The notes: generated from the letters alone by a model not told the origin. Counted from the stretch's first letter, positions 16,388 through 25,327 are shown. The stretch is DNA of 28,989 nucleotides from Modestobacter sp. (GCA_025963425.1 JAOPUQ010000422.1:1-28989); one strand, 5' to 3'. Made by a program: numbers and translations.

Positions 16388-19300
16388 GATGTCCGCTCCA
16401 GCAGGAGTTCGCGCTCCTGCCCCGGCGCCAGCTCGACGGCCTGTCCCTGCACGAGGAGGTTGACGGAGGTGGTGCCGCCCGGTCGCACGCTCAGCTTGAT
16501 GCGGTCCTCGGCGAGGTCGACGTCCACCCGCTGACCCCGGTAGTGGACGCTGAACCTCAGTTCCTTGACCTCCGGCGGCAGCGCCGGGTCGAAGCGGAGG
16601 GACGGCCCGAGGGCCCGCATACCGGTGAGGCACCGCAGGACGATGTCCACTGTCCCGGCCATCGCCCCCAGGTGGATGCCCTCGGCCGTGGTGCCGCCCT
16701 GGACGTCGGCCACGTCGCTCTCCAGCGCGTGCTGGAGGAAGCGCCAGGCCTCCTCCGGCCGGTACCGGGCCAGCACCCAGGCGCTCACCACGCCACTCAA
16801 CGTGGAGCCGTGCGAGGTGCGCTCGAGGTGGTAGTCGACGGATCGGGCGAGCTGCTCGGCGCTCACGTCGTAGCCCAGGTTGTGCAGCAGCCCGCGCAAC
16901 TCGTCCCGGGAGAGCAGGAACAGCAGCATCAGCACATCGGCCTGCTTGGCGAGCTTGTACCGGTTGGTGCTGTCGCCCTCGGCCTCCAGCAGCCGGTCCA
17001 GCCGTTGGATGTTGCCGTAGCGCTCCCGGTACCCCTCCCAGTCGAACTCGGGGAGGTCCTCGTAGCCCTCGAACTGGGTCAGGACGCCGTCGGCGTGGAA
17101 GACGACCTTCATCTTCCTCGTCATGTCCCGCCAGCGGTCCAGTTCCTCGGCGCGGATGCCCAGCTCCTGGACGAGTTCCTCCCGGTAGTGCGGCGGCAGG
17201 ACGTCGAGCGTCTCCAGCGCCCGCTGCAGCACCCACACGGCCATGACGTTGGTGTAGGTGTTGTTGCGCAGCCCGGGCTCGTCGGAGTCCGGGTAGGCCT
17301 CGTGGTACTCGTCCGGGCCCACCACGCCGTGGATCTCGTACCGGTCGTCGTCCGCGTTGTACGTGGCGATGCTGGACCAGAACCGGGCGATCTCGATGAG
17401 CAGTTCGGCGCCGGTGAAGCGGAGGAACGCCGTGCTCCCGGTCACCATGTAGTGCTGCCAGACGTTGTAGGCGATGGCGATGTTGACGTGCCGCTGGTTG
17501 TGCGAGTGGTCGGGCAGCCAGCGACCCGACTTCGGGTTCAGGTGGACCGTCTGGGTCTCCTCCCGGCCGGTGGCACCGCTCTGCCACGGGAACATGGCGC
17601 CCTCGTAGCCCTCGGCGCGTGCCGCCGCGCGGGCCACGCCGAGCCGGCTGTGGCGGTACCGCAGCAGGGCGCTGGCCAGGCTCGGCCGTTCGAAGTTCAG
17701 GAACGGGAAGATGAACATCTCGTCCCAGAAGACGTGACCCCGGTAGGCCTCCCCGTGCCAGCCGCGCGCCGGGACGCCGACGTCCAGGTGCTGCGTGTGC
17801 GGTGAGACGGTCTGCAGCAGGTGGAAGATGTGCAGGTGCAGGACCGTCTCGGTCCACTCGTTGGCGCTGTCGAGCTGGATGTCGAAGCGGTTCCACAGGG
17901 TCTGCCACGCACCCTCGTGCCGGGCGAGCAACTCGCCGAAGTCCTCGGCCGCGACCGCGGACAGCCGCGCGTCGTCGCGACTCTCCGAGATGCCCCAGTC
18001 CCTCGACGTGTAGAGCGTGACGACCTTCTCCACGCTTGCCGGCTGCCCCTCCCTGAGCTCGAAGCCCAGTTCGTGGGCGACGTACCCGGGCTCCTCGACC
18101 AGCCGTCGATCGCCGTCGACGGACTGCCCATCGCTGTGCACCCGGGTCCGCGCGGCCGCGGCGATCCGCACGTGCGACTGCAGGGTCTCGACCTGCAGGT
18201 CGATGGTCTCCGGGTCGACCTCACCCTGGCCCAGCACCTGCAGGTGCCGGCCGTTCAGGTCGCGGTAGCGCTTGACCCCCGCGTTGACCACCCGGCCGTC
18301 CAGGCCGGAGCTGACCTCGAACCGCCCCGACCAGTTCTCCGCCGTGAACGTGGTCACGAGGGCGGCGATGTGCTGATCCTTCATGCTCACGAACCGGCGC
18401 TGGGTCATGCTGGTCCGCCGTCCCTCGGCGTCCTGCCAGGTCATGTCCCGGGTGAGCACCCCACGACGCATGTCCAGCTCCAGGCGGTGCTCGACGACGT
18501 CGGCGCCCCGGGCGTCGAACCACTCTCCACCCGCGATCCGGAACCGCAGCGGCAGCCAGTTGGGGACGTTCACCAGGTCCTCGTTCTCGACCATCCGACC
18601 GGCGACCTCCGTCTCGGCCCGGTCGTACAGGCCGGCGACGTAGGTCCCCGGGTAATGCACGTCGTCGGCCTGCGACTCGGGAAGGGCCCCACGGGTGACG
18701 ACGTACCCGTTGCCGAGCGCGCACAGCGCCTCGCGTAGCCCCTGCCGGGCGGGGTCGAAGGAGTCGTAGACCAGCGTCCACACGCTCGGTGGCTGCTGGG
18801 TGCGCCGCTTCCGCATCTCGGCGGCGGCCCGGCGCTCCTGGAGGATCCCCTCGAGCAGGGCCCGCCGGGAGACGTCGTCCAGCGTCGTCACCACCAGGTC
18901 CGCGCCCGCAGCGAGCAACAGGTCCTGGTCGTCCAGCCGGGCCACACCGAGCGCGGCCATCCCGGCCGCCTTGGCGGCCTGGATGCCGCTGCTCGCGTCC
19001 TCGGTGACGAAGCAGTCGGCCGGGTCGACACCGAGCTCCTGCGCGGCGGTCAGGAAGATCGTCGGATCGGGCTTGCCCTTGGGGAAGTCGCGACCGGAGA
19101 TGTCGGCGTCGAACAACTCGGCCAGCGTCATCCCGGGGTGGATGAAGTCGCAGTCGATCCGCTGCTCGGCGGCGAACAGGTCCAGCCGGATCCGCTCCAG
19201 GAAGAGCTTCGCGTTCTTCGACGACGAGGCGGCCGCCACCGGGATGCCGGCCGACTTCACCGCCAGGATGAACCGCAGCGCGTCGGGGAAGGCCATGAAC

Positions 19301-19617
19301 CGGCCCTGCTCGATGAGCGTGATGACGTGCTCCTGCTTGCCGGCCGCGTACTGCTCGATCCGGGAGTCGATGTCCGGCACCCCGAAGTACTCCATGGCCG
19401 CCCGGGCACCCTCCATGCGCGGCCTGCCGGCCATCACCTGCTGGTAGACGGCGGGAGTGAACCGTTCCGGAGTCCAACTCGTCTGATCCCGGATGTCGCT
19501 CCACTCGTTCTCCATGAGCGCCCTGAACGCCTCCCGCCAGGCCAGCTCGTGCGGCGAGTCGACCAGGACCCCGTCCACATCGAAGATCGCTCCGCGGAAA
19601 CCAGCCGTCCGAGTCAT
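16384..19617 (-). CDS. Fused beta-phosphoglucomutase-type HAD / GH65 disaccharide phosphorylase (probably trehalose)
   Basis: A 1077-residue bifunctional enzyme. Residues 1-245 are a HAD of the beta-phosphoglucomutase type: IFDVDGVLVDS places the nucleophile at Asp13 and acid/base at Asp15, then SSSKNAK, KGKPDP and EDASSGIQAAKAAGM. Residues about 270-1077 are glycoside hydrolase family 65, with the general-acid motif VVGPDEYHE (Glu770) and the phosphate-loop-like TSHGSTLS near the end. GH65 phosphorylases split an alpha-glucoside with phosphate to give beta-glucose 1-phosphate, which the HAD half would turn into glucose 6-phosphate. Trehalose is the likeliest substrate because otsB overlaps the gene; maltose, kojibiose or nigerose are alternatives. 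The ATG giving MTRTAGFRG is chosen, with GAGGGGAGA 6 nt upstream. In Mycobacterium tuberculosis related domains are separate neighbouring genes. Confidence 0.9.
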   Translation of the reverse strand: MTRTAGFRGAIFDVDGVLVDSPHELAWREAFRALMENEWSDIRDQTSWTPERFTPAVYQQVMAGRPRMEGARAAMEYFGVPDIDSRIEQYAAGKQEHVITLIEQGRFMAFPDALRFILAVKSAGIPVAAASSSKNAKLFLERIRLDLFAAEQRIDCDFIHPGMTLAELFDADISGRDFPKGKPDPTIFLTAAQELGVDPADCFVTEDASSGIQAAKAAGMAALGVARLDDQDLLLAAGADLVVTTLDDVSRRALLEGILQERRAAAEMRKRRTQQPPSVWTLVYDSFDPARQGLREALCALGNGYVVTRGALPESQADDVHYPGTYVAGLYDRAETEVAGRMVENEDLVNVPNWLPLRFRIAGGEWFDARGADVVEHRLELDMRRGVLTRDMTWQDAEGRRTSMTQRRFVSMKDQHIAALVTTFTAENWSGRFEVSSGLDGRVVNAGVKRYRDLNGRHLQVLGQGEVDPETIDLQVETLQSHVRIAAAARTRVHSDGQSVDGDRRLVEEPGYVAHELGFELREGQPASVEKVVTLYTSRDWGISESRDDARLSAVAAEDFGELLARHEGAWQTLWNRFDIQLDSANEWTETVLHLHIFHLLQTVSPHTQHLDVGVPARGWHGEAYRGHVFWDEMFIFPFLNFERPSLASALLRYRHSRLGVARAAARAEGYEGAMFPWQSGATGREETQTVHLNPKSGRWLPDHSHNQRHVNIAIAYNVWQHYMVTGSTAFLRFTGAELLIEIARFWSSIATYNADDDRYEIHGVVGPDEYHEAYPDSDEPGLRNNTYTNVMAVWVLQRALETLDVLPPHYREELVQELGIRAEELDRWRDMTRKMKVVFHADGVLTQFEGYEDLPEFDWEGYRERYGNIQRLDRLLEAEGDSTNRYKLAKQADVLMLLFLLSRDELRGLLHNLGYDVSAEQLARSVDYHLERTSHGSTLSGVVSAWVLARYRPEEAWRFLQHALESDVADVQGGTTAEGIHLGAMAGTVDIVLRCLTGMRALGPSLRFDPALPPEVKELRFSVHYRGQRVDVDLAEDRIKLSVRPGGTTSVNLLVQGQAVELAPGQERELLLERTS

Positions 19618-19661
19618 CGGTGTCTCCCCTCGCTTCGGTGCGACCGGAGAGGCCGCCATGC

Positions 19662-19685
19662 CGGTGACATGTGCGGTGACATGTC
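19662..19685. repeat. 12-bp tandem direct repeat upstream of the phosphorylase gene
   Basis: Two adjacent 12-bp units, CGGTGACATGTG and CGGTGACATGTC, differ at one position. They lie 45-68 nt upstream of the phosphorylase start, in the 106-nt gap after the kinase gene. A direct-repeat operator for an internal promoter is possible; chance duplication is not excluded. Confidence 0.55.
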
Positions 19686-19723
19686 CTGTCGATGCGCGTG
19701 TGCCTCACCGGCCACGCACCTGA

Positions 19724-20767
19724 TCAGGTCGTGCGACGTGGGCGGACGGGTGTCGTTGAGCTGACGGCGGGCCCGGGGCCGGCCGGCCCCGCGGCGGTGG
19801 TCGGTGACGGACCGAACGTGGGCGTCGCCACCGTGGACCGCCCGGGGGGCCGGGCTGCCTCGACCTCGGCGAGGGTCGGCGGATCGGCACCCGGGCGGGA
19901 GCAGGTGATCGCCGCGATGAGGCTGGCTGCGTCGAGGAGGCTGATCAGGCTCGACTCGTCGATGGCAGCCAGTGCCTCGCGACGCGGCCCGCCGATCAGG
20001 TCCGCCCGGCGCAGCCCGTCGAGAAGCCCGGAGGTGAAGGAGTCTCCCGCCCCCACGGTGTCGACGAGGTCGATCGACGTCGCGGGTCGGAACACCTCGA
20101 AGCCCGCCGTGGTGGCGAAGACGCCGTTGCCACCGCGGGTGACGACGACGAGGGCGGGGCCCAGGCCCAGCCACTCACGGGCCACGACCTCGTCCTCATG
20201 GTCGGGATAGAGCCAGTTCAGGTCCTCGTCGCTGACCTTGACCACGTCGGACAGCGCGACGAGGTGCTCGATCCCGGGTCGGGCCCGCTCGGGCGTCCCG
20301 AGCAGCGCAGGCCGCACGTTGGGGTCGTAGGAGATGGTCACCCGGGCACGCTGGTGCTCACGCTCCAGGAGGTCCTCGACGCTGGCTCTGCCCGGTTCCA
20401 GGACGGTCGCCAGTGACCCGGTGTGCAGACACCGGGTCTCGACCGGCAGCGGATCCAGGTCGCCGATGTCCCATTCGATGCGGAAGTCGTAGGTCGCGAT
20501 CCCGGCGGCGAGAGTGGCCACCGCCAGGCTGGTCTTGGTGCCCGCATCGGGACCCCCGTCGACGCGGACGCCGCTGGCCTGCAGGTGCGCGGAGATCATC
20601 TCCCCGAAGGCATCCCGTCCCAGATGCGTCATCAGGGTCACCGGGTCCCCGAGCCGGGCGAGTCCGAGGGCGACGTTGGCCGGACTACCGCCCGGATGGG
20701 CGACCATCGTCCGGCTGCCCCGCACGCCGACCAGGTCGACGAGCGCTTCCCCGACGACGACGAACAT
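19724..20767 (-). CDS. PfkB-family sugar kinase (fructokinase-like)
   Basis: A 347-residue ribokinase-type kinase that phosphorylates a sugar with ATP. Signature 1 is the GGSPANVALGLARLG stretch near the N-terminus and signature 2 is DTVGAGDSFTSGLLDGL, which holds the catalytic Asp and anion hole. The protein starts with MFVVVGEALVDL, has GGAGGAG before the ATG, and so the longer open frame is rejected. A Pro/Ala-rich tail of about 40 residues follows the fold. It sits between a FucP-type symporter and the GH65 phosphorylase in one operon. Fructokinase is the best guess from context and from the N-terminal GEALVD; another hexose or a ketose is possible. Confidence 0.9.
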   Translation of the reverse strand: MFVVVGEALVDLVGVRGSRTMVAHPGGSPANVALGLARLGDPVTLMTHLGRDAFGEMISAHLQASGVRVDGGPDAGTKTSLAVATLAAGIATYDFRIEWDIGDLDPLPVETRCLHTGSLATVLEPGRASVEDLLEREHQRARVTISYDPNVRPALLGTPERARPGIEHLVALSDVVKVSDEDLNWLYPDHEDEVVAREWLGLGPALVVVTRGGNGVFATTAGFEVFRPATSIDLVDTVGAGDSFTSGLLDGLRRADLIGGPRREALAAIDESSLISLLDAASLIAAITCSRPGADPPTLAEVEAARPPGRSTVATPTFGPSPTTAAGPAGPGPAVSSTTPVRPRRTT

Positions 20768-20890
20768 CCGCACTCCTCCCATGGAAGGGAACGACGTACC
20801 CGATACACCGGCGGAAGGGGGTGCCCCGCCGGACCGTCCGTGGCGCGCTGATCGCCACCGGCGCAGGTCGCGCCAGGTCACCCCGCCCGG

Positions 20891-22231
20891 TCAGTGCGTG
20901 GCGGCCTCGGTCACGAGTGGACCGCTGTGCCTGTCGGAGCGGAGGTCGAAGAGCGCGTAGCCGGCCACGGCGGCGAGGCAGACCGCCGGGACGACGAAGG
21001 CAGGTGCCGCGCCCAGCACGTCCATGAGCTTGCCGTGGACCATCGGCAGGAGGGCGCCTCCGAGGATGGCCATGACCAGACCGGCCGCACCGAACTTCGT
21101 GTCCGGACCCAGCCCCCGCAGGGCGACGCCGTAGATCGTCGGGAACATGAGGGACAGCGACACCGAGATCCCGACGACGGCGATCAGTCCCACGATGTTC
21201 GGCGAGAACACGGCGATCAGGGCGAGCACCACCCCCAGCGCCCCCATGGCGAACAGCAGTTTGGTCGGCCGGATGATGCCGAGCAGATAGACCATCACGA
21301 AGCGGGAGATGAGGAACAGGATCAGGCTGGCCTGGAGGAACCACCCGGACTTTCCGGTGTCCACGTGCACCACGTCCTGGGCGTACTGGATGGTGAACGT
21401 CCACGTGCAGACCTGCGCACCGACGTTCAGGAACTGGGCGACCACGCCATAGCGGTAGTGAGGGTTGTGCCAGAGGCGGCCGAAAGCCCCGCCCCCTCTC
21501 TCCTCCAGGCCGAAGTGTGCGTGCTCGTCCGGTACCGCGATCTTGCGGAAGGCGATGAGCAACCAGATCAGCAGGAGCGCGCAGGCGATGCCGGTGTAGG
21601 GCTTGAGCACCAGGGACAGGTCCTGCTCCTGGGCCTGCTGCAACTGCCCGGCCGTCATCCCCGCCTTCTCTGATTCCGGGGTGATCCGGGGCAGGATCAA
21701 CACGGCACCGAGCAGGACCCCGATGTTCGCGCCGACGGGGTTGAACGCCTGGGCCAGGTTCAGCCGCTGGGTGGCGCTGATCTCCGGGCCCATGGCGATG
21801 ACGAACGGGTTGGCCGAGGTCTCCAAGATCGACAGTCCCGCGGCCAGCACGAACAGGGCGACCAGGAAGAACCCGTAGGCGAGCAGCATGCTCGCCGGGA
21901 TGAACAGGAGGCCGCCGACCGTGGCGAGCCCCAGACCTGTGAGCACGCCTGCCTTGTAGCCGTACCGCTTGTTGATCAGGGCCGCGGGAATCGCGAGTGA
22001 GAAGTACGCGCCGTAGTAGGCGAACTGCACCAGTGCCGACTGGAAGTTCGACATCGAGAAGATGTGCCGGAACACGCCCACGAGGACGTCGGTGAGGTTG
22101 GCCGCCGATCCCCATGCGGCGAAGCAGGTGACGACCAGGATGAACGGGACGGTCAGGCCGGGATAGACCAAGCCGGTCTTCCGGCGGCCTCCGACGTTCG
22201 GTTCCGGCTGGATGACGGACGGTCGGGCCAT
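20891..22231 (-). CDS. FucP-type major facilitator sugar:H+ symporter
   Basis: A 446-residue inner-membrane transporter with about 12 predicted helices. The motifs LSILETSANPF and LNLAQAFNPVGANIG are typical of the FucP/GluP group of the MFS (L-fucose, glucose, galactose, fructose). The loop between helices 6 and 7 carries a charged stretch (VPDEHAHFGLEERGG). The ATG giving MARPSVIQPE has GAGGGG upstream. It heads the operon symporter-kinase-phosphorylase-otsB. The kinase next to it suggests uptake of a free hexose that is phosphorylated inside. No fucose catabolic gene is nearby, so calling it a fucose permease would be unsafe. Confidence 0.9.
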   Translation of the reverse strand: MARPSVIQPEPNVGGRRKTGLVYPGLTVPFILVVTCFAAWGSAANLTDVLVGVFRHIFSMSNFQSALVQFAYYGAYFSLAIPAALINKRYGYKAGVLTGLGLATVGGLLFIPASMLLAYGFFLVALFVLAAGLSILETSANPFVIAMGPEISATQRLNLAQAFNPVGANIGVLLGAVLILPRITPESEKAGMTAGQLQQAQEQDLSLVLKPYTGIACALLLIWLLIAFRKIAVPDEHAHFGLEERGGGAFGRLWHNPHYRYGVVAQFLNVGAQVCTWTFTIQYAQDVVHVDTGKSGWFLQASLILFLISRFVMVYLLGIIRPTKLLFAMGALGVVLALIAVFSPNIVGLIAVVGISVSLSLMFPTIYGVALRGLGPDTKFGAAGLVMAILGGALLPMVHGKLMDVLGAAPAFVVPAVCLAAVAGYALFDLRSDRHSGPLVTEAATH

Positions 22232-22251
22232 GGGAACTACCCCTCACCGGC

Positions 22252-22285
22252 GCAGGTCTGGGCATCAGGCAGGTCTGGGCATCAG
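22252..22285. promoter_or_regulatory. 17-bp perfect tandem direct repeat upstream of the symporter operon
   Basis: The 17-bp unit GCAGGTCTGGGCATCAG occurs twice, back to back, at 22252-22268 and 22269-22285. It lies 21-54 nt upstream of the symporter start, where a promoter and 5' leader are expected. A direct-repeat operator for a sugar-responsive regulator is a reasonable reading; no regulator gene is adjacent. The repeat is directly seen; its role is inference. Confidence 0.6.
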
Positions 22286-22483
22286 TGTGATGTAGGCCAC
22301 AGTGACAGCGGCAAGACTAGCGGCCTGCTGCGGCACGTTCCAGAGCCGCGTCGATGTACTGCAGTGCGTGGCCGACCGAGTGGGCAGGGTGAGCGCTGCC
22401 GAGCAACCGGACCGATCGGCGTCACGGCACCGACGGTCGTGGAGTGCCCCGCGAGTCCTCGACAGCCCGATCGGCCGTGCGAG

Positions 22484-22786
22484 CTATTTCTCGTCGAACA
22501 GGCGCAGGTCCGACGGTTCGCGAAGCAGGTCCTGAAGAACGATGTTGCCCTCGGTGTTGTACGGCTGCTGCATGTGCTCGTCCCAGGCGGCCCGGGAGCG
22601 GAACATCTCCAGCATCACCCAGGTGTCCGGGTCGTCCTGCGGCTGGACGAGGTGCATGAAGACGCACCCGGGCTCGGTGAGGGTGTTCCGACGCATGGAC
22701 TGCAGTTGGGCCTCGGCTTCCGCGAGCCGGTCCTTCCGAGGCTTGATGGTGACCACGAGGAAGAGGGGGCGGTCCTGTTCGCTCAT
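22484..22786 (-). CDS. ABM-domain (antibiotic biosynthesis monooxygenase-like) protein
   Basis: A 100-residue single-domain protein with the dimeric alpha-beta barrel pattern of the ABM family: LFLVVTIKPRKDR, then TLTEPGCVFMHLVQPQDDPDTWVMLEMFRSRAAWDEHMQQP. Relatives are quinol monooxygenases (YgiN type), haem-degrading enzymes and small proteins of unknown role. The start is the ATG giving MSEQDRP, with AGGAA 6 nt upstream. It is transcribed in the same direction as the sugar operon but 252 nt before it, beyond the tandem repeat, so is probably separate. Confidence 0.8.
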   Translation of the reverse strand: MSEQDRPLFLVVTIKPRKDRLAEAEAQLQSMRRNTLTEPGCVFMHLVQPQDDPDTWVMLEMFRSRAAWDEHMQQPYNTEGNIVLQDLLREPSDLRLFDEK

Positions 22787-23059
22787 GCGCGCGTTCCTAC
22801 ACCCACAGCGAGCCCGCCGGCATGACCGTGCCGCTGCTCGACGGGACTGATTCCACGGGGCCGGACCCGTTCTCACGGCCTCAGTTGAGCGGTACGGTGC
22901 CGCCGTCGATCTGGTGCCGTCGAACAGTCGGATCACCAGGTGGGCGAAGCGGGCGCCTGCTTCCCCCGGCCCGCTGACCAGTGGCGGTGCCCGGAGTGAC
23001 GTGCGCGGGCGACCCGCCGCCGCGGTAGCCGCACGTCAGGCAGCCCGCCGGGAGCGATC

Positions 23060-23521
23060 ATGCACCGTTACCTCATCGTGGCGAACCAGACGCTCGACAG
23101 CGACCAGCTCATGGGCCTCGTCCGTGAGCGGATCGCCGCCGGCCCAGCCGAGTTCTGGCTCGTCGTGCCGGCCACGCCCGTGAAGGACCTCGCGTCGAAC
23201 GCCGTCGCCATCCCCATGCCCGTCATGGGTGGGACCCTGGCTCTGCCCCATCCACCGGAGGAAGCGCAGCGGTTGGCGCGGGCCAAGCTCGAGGCTGCCG
23301 TGAAGAAGCTGACCGCCGCCGGGGTCACCGTCGACGGAGCCGTCTGCGACCCCGACCCCATGCGGGCGGTGGAGGAAGCCGTGACCACCCGGGAATTCGA
23401 CGAGATCATCGTGTCGACGCTTCCCGCGCGTCTGTCCCGCTGGCTGCACCAGGACCTGCCCGGACGGCTCCAGCACCGATTCCACCTGCCGGTCACCCAT
23501 GTGGCCACGGGGGACGTCTGA
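23060..23521 (+). CDS. UspA-like conserved protein
   Basis: A 153-residue alpha/beta protein with a Rossmann-like layout: YLIVANQTLDSDQL at the start, WLVVPATP, then FDEIIVSTLPARLSRWLHQDLPGRL and a final strand PVTHVA. The last part matches the C-terminal strand-helix-strand of universal stress proteins. A GxxGxxxxG(S/T) ATP site is not evident, so nucleotide binding is doubtful. GGGAG precedes the ATG. Upstream lie 273 nt shared with the divergent ABM gene in which I recognise no gene. Function unknown. Confidence 0.75.
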   Translation: MHRYLIVANQTLDSDQLMGLVRERIAAGPAEFWLVVPATPVKDLASNAVAIPMPVMGGTLALPHPPEEAQRLARAKLEAAVKKLTAAGVTVDGAVCDPDPMRAVEEAVTTREFDEIIVSTLPARLSRWLHQDLPGRLQHRFHLPVTHVATGDV

Positions 23522-23659
23522 GCCGGTGCGGCTGCTGAGCATCGGGTGGCGCAGCCGTGCTCGGGAGGCCCGTAACGACGCTCACGCTCACCGCACGGAA
23601 CATCGGGTGCCACCTGGCCGCTGATCCTTGTGCACGCCGACAACGCACAAGGAGAAACG

Positions 23660-23833
23660 ATGCAGAACGCTCTGCACTCACTGACCGTTCAGGTCCTCGA
23701 GGCCGCTCGCCGCAACTTCGACGCCTTCCTGCCGTGGAGCCCGCTCTCGGGGCTCGGCCAGGCCAGCGAACTGGCGGCACAGCACCCCGCCTTCGCCGAC
23801 AACGCCGCGCCCGGGGCACGCGACAGCGCCTGA
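23660..23833 (+). CDS. Small hypothetical protein, 57 residues
   Basis: A short frame starting at an ATG with AAGGAG 7 nt upstream. The product begins MQNALHSLTVQVLEAARRNF; its N-terminal half could form an amphipathic helix, and the C-terminal half is Ala/Pro-rich. No family is recognised. Support is the good ribosome binding site and an amino-acid composition that is not Arg/Pro-biased like shadow frames. It lies between the UspA-like gene and the diguanylate cyclase, same strand. Confidence 0.55.
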   Translation: MQNALHSLTVQVLEAARRNFDAFLPWSPLSGLGQASELAAQHPAFADNAAPGARDSA

Positions 23834-23937
23834 CAGATGATGGGGCGATGCCCGGTGGGAAGCCGGTGATGGGTTCGCGGCGCACGCCAGTGCCCTGACT
23901 CGCCCCGAACGCCGACTCCCACGGTCATCGGCACGGT

Positions 23938-25212
23938 GTGACCACCCCGACGGGTGGGAGGAACTCAAGCAACGCGCGGACGCGGCCGATCACCACCAAC
24001 GTGTCCGCAGCGCTGAGTCCGCACTCCGCCGTCGCCGACCCGGCCCGACTCGCCGCGGTCGACAGCTACCGGCTGACCGGCCATGCCGGTGACCCCGATC
24101 TCGACAGCCTCGTCTCCCACCTGGCCCAGGTCCTGCGAGTACCGACAGCTGTGATCAACCTGGTGGGCCCCGACCACCAGTGCTACCCCGCCGAGTGCGG
24201 CGCCGGCATCCCGAGCAGCCAGGTGCCCGACAAGCTGTCCTTCTGTGCCCAGGTGGTGGCCGAACGGGCGCCCCTGATGGTCTCGGACGCCAGGAGCCAC
24301 CCGGTGTTCTCCGGCAACCCACTGGTGCTCGCCGGGCGGGTCGCCTCCTACCTCGGCGTGCCGCTCATCGACGAGGACGGCTTCGTCCTCGGCACGCTCA
24401 GCGTCTTCGACTCCCGTCCCCGGGAGTTCACCGCCGAGGACCGCGGGGTGCTCGAGGCCCTCGTCGGCCTGGTGCGGGTCGTCCTGTCCCTGCGGCGCCG
24501 GACGGCCCTGCACGCGTGGGATGCCCAGCTCCTGGCAGCCCAAGGGAGGGTGCTGGAGGAGGTCGCCACCGGACGTCCGTTGGTGGACACGCTGGACCTC
24601 CTCGCCGCGACGGTGCGCGACCTGACGCCGACCGCGGACGCACCCCGGCTGCAGGCCCTGCGGACAGCGGTCGACCGGCTGACGGCCGTCGCCATCCACG
24701 CCGACGAACGGCGTCGGGCGATGGAGCGCATGGCCCACCAGGATTCGCTGACCGGGCTCGCCAACCGTGCGTACTTCACCGAGGCCGGCTCGGCGGCGCT
24801 GGCCGCCGGCGGGGCGGTCCTGTTCATCGACCTCGACCGGTTCAAGGAGGTCAACGACCGCGGCGGCCACGCCCTCGGCGACCAGCTGCTCATCCGCATC
24901 GCCCGGCGGTTGCGCGAGCAGATCGCGGAGGTCACGCCGGATGCGGTCGTCGGGCGGCTGGGCGGCGACGAGTTCGCCGCCGTCCTGCCCGGCCTGGACC
25001 GGGAGGCGGCAGCCGGCCTCGGCGGCCGACTGGTCCACGCACTGGTGGACGAGGTCGTGGCCGGACGACGGACGGTGCGGGTCTCCAGCAGCATCGGGCT
25101 GGCGATGGCCAGGCCGGGCTCGACCTTCGACGACGTCCTCCGCGCCGCTGACGACGCGATGTACGCCGCGAAGGACAGCGGCCGCGGCGGCCTGCACCTG
25201 CTGGATACCTGA
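23938..25212 (+). CDS. GAF-GGDEF diguanylate cyclase
   Basis: A 424-residue cytoplasmic signalling protein that should make cyclic di-GMP from two GTP. A GAF sensor domain spans about residues 50-185 (TAVINLVGPDHQCYPAECG, SYLGVPLIDEDG, LGTLSVFD). A helical linker follows, then the GGDEF domain from about 265: DSLTGLANRAYF, FIDLDRFKEVND and the intact active site RLGGDEF (342-346). The residues just before it do not form the RxxD inhibitory site, so product inhibition at that site seems absent. The GAF opening resembles the GAF found in many actinobacterial sensors with FCAQVVAERAPLMVSDA. The start is uncertain: GTG at 23938 or GTG at 24001, neither with a clear ribosome binding site. Confidence 0.92.
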   Translation: MTTPTGGRNSSNARTRPITTNVSAALSPHSAVADPARLAAVDSYRLTGHAGDPDLDSLVSHLAQVLRVPTAVINLVGPDHQCYPAECGAGIPSSQVPDKLSFCAQVVAERAPLMVSDARSHPVFSGNPLVLAGRVASYLGVPLIDEDGFVLGTLSVFDSRPREFTAEDRGVLEALVGLVRVVLSLRRRTALHAWDAQLLAAQGRVLEEVATGRPLVDTLDLLAATVRDLTPTADAPRLQALRTAVDRLTAVAIHADERRRAMERMAHQDSLTGLANRAYFTEAGSAALAAGGAVLFIDLDRFKEVNDRGGHALGDQLLIRIARRLREQIAEVTPDAVVGRLGGDEFAAVLPGLDREAAAGLGGRLVHALVDEVVAGRRTVRVSSSIGLAMARPGSTFDDVLRAADDAMYAAKDSGRGGLHLLDT

Positions 25213-25236
25213 CGCCGCCGACGGACGATCCGACCC

Positions 25237-25282
25237 CGTTGACGGTTCCCCACCGACCTCGTTGACGGTTCCCCACCGACCT
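25237..25282. repeat. 23-bp perfect tandem direct repeat
   Basis: Two back-to-back copies of a 23-bp unit (25237-25259 and 25260-25282), core GTTGACGGTTCCCCACCGAC. It lies 24 nt after the diguanylate cyclase stop and 45 nt beyond the 3' end of the convergent zinc-ribbon gene. No hairpin with a U-tract accompanies it. Seen directly; function unknown. Confidence 0.7.
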
Positions 25283-25327
25283 CCGGGCGTTCCGCCACCT
25301 CTCTGAGCTGCGCGTGGAGAGCTCCCG

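Noticed and set aside
20891..22231. Specific call of L-fucose permease
   Set aside because: The family also carries glucose, galactose and fructose, and no fucose pathway gene is in the window.
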